Shown here: positions 1 through 10,213 of the stretch, piece by piece
How positions within the stretch are numbered: position 1 is the stretch's first letter
Layout: each line of letters opens with the position of its first letter
Assembly: GCA_039720395.1 (NCBI GenBank)
Contig: CM077820.1
Location: 56,240,196 to 56,304,195 of the forward strand
Length of the DNA stretch: 64,000 nucleotides
Direction of reading: 5' to 3'
Source: Liquidambar formosana
Taxonomy: Eukaryota > Streptophyta > Magnoliopsida > Saxifragales > Altingiaceae
Translations under genes and position numbers: made by a program
The notes under the pieces: model-generated
Databases searched by the model: none
What the model saw: the letters and a program-made list of their open reading frames with translations, nothing else
Told to the model about the DNA's origin: nothing

Positions 1-492
1 GATTATTGAAAAAAGAGTGTATCCATTGCCAAAGCTGCCTTGCAACGTAACAGTAAAAAAAGAGATGCCAAGCATCCTCAGAGATAGAAGGGATAGTGCA
101 AAGACCACAACAAGAAACAATAGTCATGCCTCGGGCCTTCAGATTATCATTGATCAGTGGGGAGTTTATTGTAATAAAGCCGTAAAACAAGAGAGATCTT
201 CTTGGAGGAATATATCTCTAGCAGATTTGCTTACCCCATAGAACATGATTATGAGATTGCCGCAAAAAAGAGTAAGCATCTTTAAAATGATTTGCTGTTA
301 GGGACTCAGGAAGAGTAGTACTCAGAATTTCAGCACTAAGATGAGGAAAATCAACAACCTAGTTTGGTAAAGACCAATGTTAAGAGTCAGTAAAATATGC
401 AACAGAAGCATTAAAATTCCTTGCATCCGCTGGAGGAGAGAATCTAGAGAATAAAGGACCCTCAGGCAACCAGTGGTGATGCCAAATAGTTT
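1..492 (-). pseudogene. Decayed LINE tail with zf-RVT zinc-binding domain
   Basis: Read on the minus strand, this stretch gives the pattern of the zf-RVT domain found at the C-terminus of plant non-LTR reverse transcriptases. One frame carries a WLPEGPLF-like stretch and IPPRRSL followed by DNLKARGMTI. A neighbouring frame carries C-x2-C, then EDAWHLFFYC and ARQLWQWI. The domain is split across frames and has stops, so it is a fossil. The left end runs off the window. The right end was cut by insertion of the copia element at 493, and I could not find the missing upstream part beyond 5762. Family assignment rests on the residue pattern only. Confidence 0.7.
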
Positions 493-649
493 TGTTACCG
501 TGTACTGAATAACATGGGATTTCCCTATGTACTGTACTGTTACCGTGTACAACTGTATAGCTGTTCCGTGTACTGTTGTACAGCTATTGTTATTGTTGTA
601 CAATTGTTTCCCTATTCTCCTTTCTTCATTTCTGTGTTTGAATCTAATA
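493..649 (+). repeat. 5' LTR of copia-1 (internally deleted)
   Basis: Begins TGTTACCG and ends AATCTAATA, directly before the primer-binding site. It matches the 3' LTR at 5546-5757 but is 157 bases instead of 212. It has about 18 extra bases near 550-570 and lacks about 73 bases between a CCTATTCT and a TTCTCC block. The missing part contains the CTATATATAG box seen at about 5662-5671. The short TTCT repeat at both edges suggests deletion by microhomology. Confidence 0.93.
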
Positions 650-662
650 TGGTATCAAAGCC
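650..662 (+). other. Primer-binding site of copia-1
   Basis: TGGTATCAAAGCC lies immediately after the 5' LTR. It differs by one base from TGGTATCAGAGCC, the usual complement of the 3' end of initiator tRNA-Met in plant copia elements. Its position and sequence fix the LTR boundary. Confidence 0.93.
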
Positions 663-1004
663 AAGTTTGGTTATTTGAAGTTTTTTTTTTTTTTTTTCTC
701 TCCCATTTCCGGTGACGACCAAGCCGAAGCTTTTTCGCATTTTTCAGGTACTTTCTGCCCATCACCCAACCCTTGCACCACATCCAATTGACTCGCCTTT
801 CTCTGCTCTACAAAACGCCGTCAACCAGATCACCGGAAAACACTCCACGCGCCTGCACGCTCCACCTCTTTGAAGGCGCATCAGATCCACGCGCACCTCG
901 TTCGTCCACGCGCTGCCACGCGCCGTCTTCATCCAGCTCCATCAGCGCTTACGTCAACCGCGTGTCGTCAGCGCTTACGTCAGCGCCACGTACGCACCAC
1001 CCAC

Positions 1005-1245
1005 TGCCATGTCATTGCCACGTCATCAAGTGCCACATCACCAAAGTGCCATGTCATCAGGTGCCACGTCATCAAGTGCCACGTCATCAAAGTGCCACGT
1101 CATCAAGCGCCACGTCATCAAAGTGCCACGTCATCAAGCGCCACGTCATCAAGTGCCACATCATCAAAGTGCCACATCATCACGTGCCACGTCATTAGTG
1201 CCACGTCATTCATGCTGCCATGTCATTCGTGCTGCCACGTCAGCC
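1005..1245 (+). repeat. Minisatellite of about 16 ACGT-core units in the copia-1 leader
   Basis: About sixteen tandem units of 14-17 bases with consensus TGCCACGTCATCAAG, many alternating between 15 and 16 bases. Ten units keep the CCACGTCA core. The other six differ only by CATGTCA or CACATCA, which are the two products of methyl-CpG decay. Read on the minus strand the core is TGACGTGG, a classic ACGT element bound by plant bZIP factors. A related pair of GCGCTTACGTCA motifs sits just upstream at about 946-982. The array lies between the LTR and the gag start, so it would be transcribed. A regulatory role is inferred. Confidence 0.85.
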
Positions 1246-1380
1246 CTAATTCACCCGGTTGCTGTTTTTCTCCATATTTAAGTTATTTTCAGCAAACAGA
1301 TAGTCATTCTTAGGTATTTTCGGCCTTCTGAATTCATTTTTGAGCTCCTTTTTGCCTCATTCCACTCCAAGTGTGCAGTT

Positions 1381-2394
1381 ATGAGTAATTCAGAGCCTAT
1401 TGTCAATATCCCTCTGGTCTTAAATGGCCAGAATTATGTTCTTTGGGCCCAAGCCATGTCTGGCTACCTTCGAGGTCACAAACTCTGGAGAATTGTCACG
1501 GGTGATATCACTGAACCAACGAAAGGGCCAGAAGAACTTGACGCCAAATTTGTGGATCGTTTTGAAGAGTGGGACAGTAAGAATCAAAAGATTATCTCTG
1601 CGTTCCGCAGTACCTCTATTCCATCCATCGGTATGCAGTTTGGCCGTTTTGAAACCGCCAAGGCTGCTTGGGATTTCCTTGCCGACCGCTACACCACTGC
1701 TGGTCTATCTCATCAATACCAGCTCCTAGACCAACTCCATCGCATGCGTCAAGAACCTGGAGAAGCAATTGACAGTTTCCACTCTCGCATGCAGGCCCTT
1801 TGGGATCAATTGGCATCTTCAGAACTGACTTGGAGCTGTTCTCAGGATACGACAAAGTTTCTCAGCTATCGAAATCAGCAGCGTCTGATCCATTTTTTGA
1901 TGGCCTTGGATGATGTCTTTGAACCTACTCGTGCCATTTTGCTTCATCGCACTCCATTACCGACCCTAGAAAGTGCTGTTTCTGAACTTATTGCATATGA
2001 GACTCGTCACTGCACTTGCCTTCCTCCTTCTACTGAATCTGCTTTTGCAGCTCCCTCAGCACCGAACCATACTACTCTGGCTACTCCTCCTTCTGGGCAT
2101 CCCTCTCTATCAGGCTGCAAGTTCTGTCATGAGCTTAACCATACTCTGCTTCACTGTCCTACTCGAGTCTGCAAGCACTGTCACAAGCTCGGACTAGGCC
2201 ATTTCTTACATGACTGTCCCCGCAGTCCAAACCCACAACCTCGCAATGACCATTCCAGAGGCACTTCATCTAGGTCTAACAGGTTTAAGCCTCACCATCG
2301 CTCCACTGCTGTTGCTGCTACTAAGGATTCTTCTCCACCTACCTTTCCTACTTCTTCTCTTTCTCATGCCGATCTTATCGCTCTTCTCAAATAG
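1381..2394 (+). CDS. copia-1 gag (capsid/nucleocapsid) part of the polyprotein
   Basis: An uninterrupted 337-codon frame from ATG 1381 to a TAG at 2392. The N-terminal two thirds match the gag/UBN2-type pattern of plant copia elements (LNGQNYVLWAQAMSGYLRG, then AWDFLADRYTTAG). Two zinc knuckles follow at about residues 246-280: CX2CX4HX4C and a looser CX2CX6HX4C, both for RNA packaging. The protease frame continues straight after the TAG with no shift, so the stop is an interruption of a gag-pol fusion rather than a normal gag end. It would still permit a near-complete gag product if transcribed. Confidence 0.88.
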   Translation: MSNSEPIVNIPLVLNGQNYVLWAQAMSGYLRGHKLWRIVTGDITEPTKGPEELDAKFVDRFEEWDSKNQKIISAFRSTSIPSIGMQFGRFETAKAAWDFLADRYTTAGLSHQYQLLDQLHRMRQEPGEAIDSFHSRMQALWDQLASSELTWSCSQDTTKFLSYRNQQRLIHFLMALDDVFEPTRAILLHRTPLPTLESAVSELIAYETRHCTCLPPSTESAFAAPSAPNHTTLATPPSGHPSLSGCKFCHELNHTLLHCPTRVCKHCHKLGLGHFLHDCPRSPNPQPRNDHSRGTSSRSNRFKPHHRSTAVAATKDSSPPTFPTSSLSHADLIALLK

Positions 2395-5300
2395 GTCCTC
2401 TCTACTCCTGGTAATCCTCCTTCTACTGCTCTCTCCGTCACACCAGGTACTTCCTCTTGGTATTTTGATTCTGCCTGCTGTAATCATATGACATCTGATC
2501 ACTCTCTTTTCACTACTAAAGCTCATACCTCCCATCTTCCTGCTATTCATACTACTGATGGCTCTCACATGCATGTTAATCACATTGGACAAATCTCTAA
2601 CTCAAAAGTGTCTCTCCCTGATACTTATTTCATTCCTCAACTTACTTTAAATCTTATTTCTGTGGGACAACTTTGTGATCTTGGTCTTAATATTACTTTT
2701 TCTTCTACTGGTTATCTTGTACAGGATCCAAAGACGGGACAGACCCTTGGGACCAGCCGTAAAGTTGGACGTTTATTTGAACTGGTCAACCTCCACACTC
2801 CATCCCACCTTACCTCTTCCACTCACTCCGCTGCTGCCTCAACTCCTCCCTCTTTAACTCTTTAGCATGATCGCTTAAGACATGTTTCTTTTAGTCGTTT
2901 ACAAAAACTGGCTTCTAATGGCATTTTGGGCCCTGTAATAAATAAACATGTTGATTGTTTATCTTGTCAGCTTGGTAAACAACCTGCTTTACCTTTTTCT
3001 AATAGTGATTCTGTTTCTGATGCCCCCTTTGACTTAGTTCATTATGATATTTAGGGTCCCTCTCCTACCACTACCATGGGTGGGTCCAAGTATTTTGTTA
3101 TCTTTATTGATGATTATTCTCGTTTTACTTGGATTTACCTTATACAGCATCGCTCTGAATTGAAACAGCTTTACTATAACTTTGCCCGCATGATTACCAC
3201 TCAGTTTTCGCGTCCTATTAAAATCTTTCATGCAGATAATGCTATGGAATACCGCACCACTGACTTCCTGCAATTTCTTCAACAACAAGGCACCCTTCCT
3301 CATCGTTCTTGCCCAGGCACCTCTCAGCAAAATGGTCGTGCCGAACGCAAACATCGTCACATTTTGGACACTGTTCGTTCTCTTCTTCTCTCTTCCTCAT
3401 GTCCTGAGCATTTTTAGGGAGAAGCTGCTCTCACCGCCGTTTACACTATCAATCACATTCCCTCTCCTGTTATTGATAATCAATCTCCCCATGAACGGCT
3501 TTATGGTACACCTCCTAACTACAGTACTCTCCGTGTCTTTAGTTGTGCCTGTTTTGTGTTATTTCAACCACATGAACGTACCAAGCTTCAACCTCGTGCA
3601 CGTCTCTGCTGCTTCTTGGGTTATGGGATAGAACATAAAGGCTATAGGTGTTGGGATCCTATCTCCAAACGCTTTGGTATTTCCCGTCATGTGGTCTTTT
3701 GGGAACACAAAATGTTTTCCTCCCTCTCCAAATTTCATCTCCCTACCTCATCTACTCTTTCTCTATTCACTAACCCCTCTATTCCTTTATTTTCTGATGA
3801 TATTGACATAGGTTCAGACGCACCAACTAAAGCCCCTCCAGTAGTGCCCGTCCCGCCTGACGATCTTGACGCTCCTGTTCCCACTACTCCCCCAACTCCT
3901 CCTGTTCTCAATTCCTCTCTTCGCCGTTCTACTAGGGTAAGAACACTGCCAGTCCATTTTCGTGACTTTCATTGCTTTTCCACTATTCTTTCTCAACATG
4001 AGCCTCAATCTTATCGAGAGGCTCGTACTAACCCTCTTTGGCAGCAAGCAATGGATGATGAATTACAGGCTTTACACCAAACTCATACTTGGGACTTGGT
4101 TAATCTTCCCTTGGGCAAACATGCCATTAGTTGCAAATGGGTTTACAAGATCAAGACTCACTCTGATGGATCTATTGAACGCTATAAGGCTCACCTCGTT
4201 GCCAAAGGCTTTACTCAGGAGTATGGGATTGACTATGAAGAGACCTTTGCTCCCTTCGCCCGTCTTACTTCTGTCAGGAGTCTCTTGGCTGTGGCTGCTG
4301 TTCGCCAATAGGGGTTATTTCAGATGGATGTTAAGAATGCATTTCTTAACGGTGATCTTCATGAAGTAGTCTACATGCAACCACCTCCTAGGTATGATCA
4401 TCCTCCTAACCAGGTCTGTCAACTCCGTCGCGCCTTGTATGGTCTCAAGCAAGCTCCTCGAGCCTGGTTTGCCAAATTCAGTTCTGTTATTGGAAATTTC
4501 GGTTTTACATCTAGTCCCTATGACTCCGCTATTTTTGTTCGTTAGACTGATCATGGCACCACTCTTCTGCTTCTCTATGTTGATGATATGATTATCACTG
4601 GTGATGACTCTATTAGCATTTCTACTCTGAAACAGTTTCTTAGCCAGCACTTTGAGATGAAGGATCTTGGTTCCCTTAGCTACTTTTTGGGTCTTGAGAT
4701 TTCTTTTGATTCTCGGGGATACTATCTTTCTCAGGCCAAGTATGCTTCTGATCTCCTCACCCGTGCTAGTCTTACTGATAGCAAGACTGCTTCAACTCCT
4801 CTCGAACCTAATGTTCGTCTCACTCCTCTCGATGGTACACCCCTCCATGATGCTACCTTGTACCGACAGTTAGTTGGCAGCCTTGTTTATCTCACTGTCA
4901 CTCGGCCCGATCTTGCCTATGCAGTACATCTTGTCAGTCAGTTTATGTCTGCTCCTCGCTCTTCTCATTATGCAGCTGTTCTCCGGATCCTTCGGTATAT
5001 TAAAGGTACCCTATATCATGGTCTTCATTTTTCTGCCGACTCTTCCTTTGAGTTGCGTGCCTACTCCGACGCTGATTGGGCAGGTGATCCGACTGACCGA
5101 TGTTCTACCACTGGCTACTGTTTCTTTCTTGGCACCTCCCTTCTTTCTTGGCATAGCAAGAAGCAAACTATCACCGCTCGCTCTAGCACTGAGGCTGAAT
5201 ATCGTGCTCTCGCCGATACTACCCAGGAACTTCTTTGGCTTCGTTGGCTTCTTACTACTATAGGGGTTCCGCTTCCGACTGCTACTGTTCTTTACTGTGA

Positions 5301-5565
5301 CAATCGCAGTGCTATTCAGATTGCTCATAATGATGTATTTCACGAACGCACCAAACATATCGAAATTGATTGTCACTTCATTCGTCAACACATTAACAGT
5401 GGCACTGTGCGTCTCCTCTCCGTCCCCTCCACAGATCAGCCTGCAGACATCTTCACCAAAGCTCATCCCCCAAGACGCCATCTCGATTTTGTTTCCAAAC
5501 TCAAGTTGGTCTCTCTACACACCCTACTTGAGTTTGAGGGGGGGGTGTTACCGTGTACTGAATAA
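2395..5565 (+). pseudogene. copia-1 pol: protease, integrase, RT, RNase H, broken by TAG stops
   Basis: Continues the gag frame for 3.2 kb without any frameshift. In order: protease with WYFDSA at about 2458; GAG-pre-integrase zinc site (HDRLRH ... CLSC) at 2866-2960; integrase with D (HYDI, about 3046), D (FHADN, about 3229) and E (AERKH, about 3340); reverse transcriptase with MDVKNAFLNG (4324) and YVDDM (about 4579); RNase H with SDADWAGDP (about 5068) and STEAEY (about 5188). The frame ends at a TAA inside the 3' LTR. TAG codons lie at 2392, 2863, 3052, 3415, 4309 and 4543. Family conservation predicts tryptophan at 2863, 3052, 3415 and 4309, so these are TGG-to-TAG changes. Confidence 0.94.
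5529..5545 (+). other. Polypurine tract of copia-1
   Basis: A purine-rich run ending in eight G residues lies directly before the TGTTACCG start of the 3' LTR. This is the expected plus-strand primer site. Confidence 0.85.
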
Positions 5566-5757
5566 CATGGGATTTCCCCATGTACTGTACTGTTACCGTG
5601 TACCGTGTACTGTTGTACAGCTATTGTTACTGTTATACAACTGTTTCCCTATTCTTTCATACCTATATATAGGTCCCTCATGTACATGTATTATTCATAT
5701 TGAATACAAGGGTTTTACCCACTTCTCCTTTCTTCATTTCTGTGTTTGAATCTAATA
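5546..5757 (+). repeat. 3' LTR of copia-1
   Basis: 212 bases, from TGTTACCG to AATCTAATA, followed by the AGTTT target duplication. It keeps a TATA-like CTATATATAG box at about 5662-5671 that is missing from the 5' LTR, and holds several GTGTAC/GTAC repeats near its start. The last 20 bases of the pol frame, including its TAA, lie inside it. Confidence 0.94.
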
Positions 5758-5762
5758 AGTTT

Positions 5763-6240
5763 AATCTCAAGAATAGTTTAATCTTTTGCTCAGCTTTATA
5801 TACTGGAGAAAATATTGGTGGCATATGTTCTTTCTTGTATAAATAAAAAGATAAATATGGCTGATTCTTTGTAGTTTATGGTGTACGGATTTTAAGTTAT
5901 TGTGTAAGTATTAGAATATTCTTGAATTTATAGTTGGTGTCGAGATTTGTGGCCACAAGAAGGGCAGTTGGCCTTGTGGAGAAGAAGAAAGCAGTAAATT
6001 TTTTGAATATGTTGTTTTACCTGATGCATCCGATCCCAAAGCTGAATTAAGTCTCCAGTTATGTAGCCTTGCTGGGTGTCCTCAGAGCTGCAATGGACAT
6101 ATATTGTTGTTGCAAATGACTGTAGTGGGATCTCTCCATCTGGGTTTCTTTCTTTTCACAATTTACCAAATTCTTTGGGAACAAATGAAAGTAAATTTAG
6201 TATTATGTATGGGCATTGTACTATTTCATTGAATACTAAT
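5763..6240 (-). pseudogene. Cyclin-U 5'-end fragment (third copy)
   Basis: About 6010-6235 matches the start and 5' flank of the cyclin-U gene at 61.08-61.28 kb and of the pseudogene at 15.35-15.55 kb: the stretch around GCATCC-AATCCC-AAAGCTGAA, then GTCTCCAGTT, AGAGCTGCAATGG and a shared upstream tail. Only the N-terminal coding part before the TPRV motif remains. No cyclin box is present, so nothing functional is left. The first 70 bases also resemble 9488-9560, so this region is itself built from repeated pieces. Confidence 0.7.
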
Positions 6241-7039
6241 AATTGAGTAAAAATGCAAGGGAAAAAGTTACAATTGGGTCAATATCGATTAAGTGAGCTA
6301 GGGTAGATACTTACTATGGAAATATAACGGTTTGTTTCAATCTTAATACACCACATTAGTCAAGTAAAAGTTTAACTATGTATATATTAACTCATAAACA
6401 CCTTTCTTTTCTAAACTGATTTTTATAGGTGAGCTCCACCTAGGGTTCATATCAACCATCCACCCACACTTGAGTTAATGTCCAATATCAATTTAAATAA
6501 TCCAGAGTAGTTCTTATCACTTAACCCTAAAAAAAAAATAAAATAAAATAAAGAAAAAAAAAAAGAAGAGAGGAATCCAAGAAAAGGATAAGCAGTCGTG
6601 CTTATTGAGATAGGGACTCGGTCCCGAAAAGAAAGGGAAAAAAAAAAAAAACGACAGACTTTTTGGGCAAATTGGGGATACACTTCACTTTCCTTTTTGG
6701 TATTACGGTATCGCGGAGTAATTTGGAAAACAGTCGCTAAAAGGTAATTTCCTTCGATTTGAATATTCTTTAATGTAAATTCCAATTAGACTATAATTTA
6801 GTTAACCTCTATTGATTGCTACCCTTTCTCAAAAAAATTATAAAATCCTTCAGTATACTTTGTTTGATGTTTTAAGCGTCCCTGTGAGTTGTCTGCCTTA
6901 GTGCTATTGTGAAATTTTTATTATCCTATTAGTTTTTTTTTTCCTCTCATTTTTAGCTGACTTGCTCATTGCTTATCTAACAACCCCTTATACACCACAA
7001 AATCCTTCCTTTTCTTTTTTATTTTATTTTATTTTTATT
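6241..7039. other. Intergenic AT-rich sequence
   Basis: I see no supported gene. There are long A and T runs (about 6527-6560, 6640-6650 and 6933-6942). A minus-strand open frame at 6447-6785 is low complexity and was not accepted. Confidence 0.6.
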
Positions 7040-7200
7040 TTTTATTTTTAACGTGAAATATTATTGAAATTATTTAAGTAATATACAATACGTTACGTTC
7101 TTATCATATAGAGAGCCTCACTTGGAAGCTCAGCCGAAGAATAGATGTCTTTTATATATCTAAACCTATACAACCTAAAACATAGGGCGAAATGTGTTGA
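7040..7200 (-). mobile_element. 3' end of a LINE related to the 19-kb LINE
   Basis: After an AT-rich tract, the sequence from about 7050 (GTGAAATATTATTGAAA, TTACGTTCTTATCATATA, GCCTCACTTGGAAGCT) matches the 3' untranslated end of the LINE at 19.09-19.20 kb. The orientation is the same, with the A-tail side to the left. The region up to 7500 may belong to the same insertion but shows no clear RNase H or RT motif. Confidence 0.55.
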
Positions 7201-7499
7201 GTTAGGCATTTCTTCTTGTTGAGTTTCAAATCAAGTTGTACCCTTGTCTTTGACCTATCTAACCTGACATTAATCTCACTGATGCACAAGGCAACTGTAA
7301 CTCTTACAGTGGCATTCGGATGCTTCAAAAGCTTTGAAGCTATACACGTACACATACTTTGAAAGCCAAAGTGCATCTTGATCGAGATAGGAATGATCCT
7401 ACTTTTGATAAGTGACATAAAAGCTCGTCAAGTAGGCATATAAGCACAACAACATAGTATGGAGGAAACATAAGTCTTTTTCTAACATTTATGAGCCGC

Positions 7500-7993
7500 A
7501 ATTTGAGCAAGCGTTCTAAAGAATTCATCATTTTTTTTTTAACTCACTTTTTCTTCTTCTTTTCTTTTTTTTTTTTTAATCAAGCACAAGAAATTAATTG
7601 TTACAATTCTAAATAAATAAAACAAATCAGCTAAAAAATAGGAATTGAGTATTCTAAGTTAGGACAACTTGGATCGGAATAGTTTGATTTGGAGTTAGGA
7701 TAACCTTGTCCATGATTTTTGACCACCAGAATAGCCTATCCTTAGATGGAATCACCCTATCTACAATTCTGATCCAGCTAGAATGGGTTACTTTCCAAAT
7801 AGCCCTATTCTTTTTAGCTTTAAACCAACTAAAGTTCCTGATGAAAGCATCCTCAAGGCAGTAGGAGGGAGAAAGCAAGCAGGGTCGATGGTAAGCCTCA
7901 TCAAAAGCTCAAGGCTCATGGACAGCTCGAAGCCCAATTCGAAGCCTAACCTGAGCTCGAGCCTAGCCCGAATGCCCTTGGGCTTTCGGGCTC
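7500..7993. other. Unassigned region with a possible LINE A-tail
   Basis: A T-rich run at about 7529-7579 followed by a minus-strand frame at 7654-7878 could be another LINE tail, but the peptide matches nothing I recognise. From 7890 the sequence is rich in GCCC/GGGC words (GAAGCCC, GGGCTTTCGGGC), an unidentified repetitive stretch that was the target of the next LINE insertion. Confidence 0.4.
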
Positions 7994-8005
7994 GGCCTGG
8001 GCCTT

Positions 8006-8403
8006 ATAGCTTGGGCAGCCACTTTCTATTACATTTGGAGGCAAAGAAACATCAGAATTCATGAAAATGTGTTAACCGCCAAGTTTTGTTATATCCTGTG
8101 TAGTTGATGATGTTAGATTTCGTATTGCTAGTCTCAAAAATTTCATAGACAATGGTAGGAATAGAATTTTTTGTACCAACTAGGGGATTAATTATGAAAT
8201 CCTTAGTTAGGTTTCTTTTTTTTATGTTGCTATCCTCGGGTTGTGAGGTTTCATCTTGCACACTTTATTAATCTTCCCTTTTTTGGGTAGATTAATATTG
8301 AATGTTTGGTGATGTTTTCTTTGTGGCCTATGGGCTTCTTTTGGCTTCCTTGTATATCTTTTTTTTTGGAATATACTCACTCATTTATCCAAAAAAAAAA
8401 AAA
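8006..8403 (+). mobile_element. 5'-truncated LINE with A-tail and 12-bp target duplication
   Basis: Flanked by GGCCTGGGCCTT on both sides (7994-8005 and 8404-8415). The body reads IWRQRNIRIHENV and then VRFRIASLKNF, the pattern that follows the zf-RVT domain at the C-terminus of plant LINE ORF2. It ends in about 13 A residues at 8391-8403. The target duplication, 5' truncation and tail together show target-primed insertion. The coding part has stops. Confidence 0.82.
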
Positions 8404-8770
8404 GGCCTGGGCCTTTAGTTGAAGCCCAAAGCCCAACACTGTAGTATAATTTATAACTTATAAGATCTTATATGAACTTAGGTTTACTCAAAGGGTATCT
8501 TCATCATAATTAAAAACATATATATATGGTTTATACTAAAAGAAATTATTGATTTCAGTATTGAATTAATCTTCAAAAATTAATTAAATTTTTTTCATAC
8601 TTAGAAAATTCAGAAAAAAAAAAAAAAGACAAATAACAATTCGTAATTGGATTGGAATTGGTTGAGTGGCTCAGATCACATTTTTGGCTGGGTTCACGTA
8701 AATTGATAGCTAGCTACCTAGCTAGTCTGAACCAGACGTTTTTAGTTATCAATTATTTATTTCTCCCTCT

Positions 8771-9027
8771 GTTTCAATTTAAGTGGCCTACTTTTTATTT
8801 TGGGATGTTTCAAAATTATTATCATATTCAAAAAGTTAAAGACTTTTCTTATTTGATTTCTTAAAATACCCTTGAAAGAGCATTTTATCTTTTTACAATG
8901 TTTTGTATGCTTAAGAGTAAAATTAGAATGTTAAAAGACGTGTATTGATGTGAAAACATTTAATAGAATCTTCTAAAAAAAAACGTATTTTTTCAAAGAA
9001 GACAGTTAATTTGAAATGGAACGAGAA
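8771..9027. mobile_element. Stowaway-like MITE, degenerate
   Basis: Starts CTCCCTCTGTTTCAATTTAA and ends with an imperfect inverse (TTTGAAATGGAACGAGAA). These are the Stowaway (Tc1/mariner) terminal words. The interior is AT-rich and non-coding. The TIRs are eroded, so the edges are good to a few bases only. Confidence 0.6.
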
Positions 9028-9313
9028 TTATTATTTCACCAACAAAAAATTAGGAATGATACAATCAGCCGCCAAGGCCAGACCTTCGCGCGGTTTTTTG
9101 GTGCGTGCCGCAAAGTGGTTTCCTCTTGTTATGGAATAGGAAGTTTCAAAAAAGGAGTGTGAAGATTGATATTTGTTTACTCCAAGTAGGACTAGGAAAT
9201 ATTTAAAAGGTGATTTTGTACCCTTGTATTCATGTTTAATGGCAACTCTGAGTTTAGTGGTATTATCTCCTCTCTTCCACTCTCCACTCTCTCCTCCCTC
9301 TGTAAGGCATCCC

Positions 9314-9341
9314 GTCTCCAGTCTCCAGTCTCCAGTCTCCA
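9314..9341 (+). repeat. Four tandem GTCTCCA heptamers
   Basis: Four exact GTCTCCA units, followed by a partial fifth, in a pyrimidine-rich stretch (9264-9440). The stretch resembles a plant 5' leader, but no downstream coding exon was found. Confidence 0.8.
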
Positions 9342-10007
9342 GTCTCTCTGAGCTTAGGATCCTTAAACAATGCGTATACCAACGAGGACGACGAGCCTTC
9401 TCTCTGTCTCTCTCTGCATGTAGTAAGCTCCCTTCTCTTCCCTTGTTCTGAAAGTTGAAACTTTTTTTTTTGTTTTTGAAATTTTAAAATCAAGAATTGT
9501 TTAATCTTTTGTTCAGCTTTATATACTGGAAAAAAAATTGGTGTCATATCTTCTTCTTAGTTGAATTTTATGACTATCTACACACATAAATATTTATGCA
9601 TGGGTTTTTTTTTTTTTTTTTGATGATGAATGGGCAAACCCTGTGCCCATGTAAGACCCACACAAAACATATGGACCAGTTAGGATCAAGGCCTATGAGA
9701 ACCATGGAGACCTTATTTGGGTAGCCCCAAGGAGATAGCAAGAGTTGAACCTCCCCTTTCTGTGGTAGGGTCCCTTGCCATTTGGTATAACTTGTTAATC
9801 GCCAGAACTTATCTTCCTAGGCTTAACCTAATTCAAAGAATAAGTTAAAAGATCCCTACACTATTATGGTGTGAAAATATTAGAACTTGAGGCGATACAC
9901 AAAGCATTTTAGAATATAAGACCCACCTCATGTAACAGAGGCGATACACAAAGCATTTTAGAACTTGAGAGTCCTCAAATGACTCCTATCCATCCTATAT
10001 ATAGATA

Positions 10008-10213
10008 GATAGGCATCCCACATCCATCTAAGAATATTCTGGAAAACACTCTTCTTGCACATACATTCTATACTATTCTACACTTTTCTTTGCACATCCA
10101 TAGATAGATAGATAGGCATCCCACATCAATGTAAGAACATTTTGGAAAACAACTCTTCTTGCACGTGCATTCTATACTATCCTACACTTTTCTATGCACA
10201 TTTTCTTATGAAT
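10008..10213 (+). repeat. Tandem duplication, period about 103 bases
   Basis: The block starting GATAGGCATCCCACAT occurs at 10008 and again at 10111, with shared interior words (CTTCTTGCAC, TTCTATACTAT, CTACACTTTTCT). Copy B has this block once, so the duplication came after the segmental duplication. A shorter direct repeat (GGCGATACACAAAGCATTTT) lies just upstream at about 9890 and 9940. Confidence 0.8.

Larger units (their letters stand above)
493..5757 (+). mobile_element. Ty1/copia LTR retrotransposon, complete but inactivated (copia-1)
   Basis: A full element: 5' LTR, tRNA-Met-type primer site, long leader, gag-pol, polypurine tract and 3' LTR. The flanking pentamer AGTTT is present on both sides (488-492 and 5758-5762), a perfect target-site duplication. 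The domain order protease, integrase, reverse transcriptase, RNase H is diagnostic of Ty1/copia. The 5' LTR lacks about 73 bases that the 3' LTR keeps, including the only TATA-like box, so the copy probably cannot start its own transcription from the usual place. Six in-frame TAG codons break gag-pol. I did not assign a copia lineage. Confidence 0.95.

Noticed and set aside
1005..1245. CRISPR-like regular repeat array
   Set aside because: Units are contiguous with no unique spacers, in a plant retrotransposon leader; it is a minisatellite.
773..1313. Open frames encoding HVIK/CHQ-type repeat peptides
   Set aside because: They are translations of the tandem repeat in three frames; the true gag start is at 1381.
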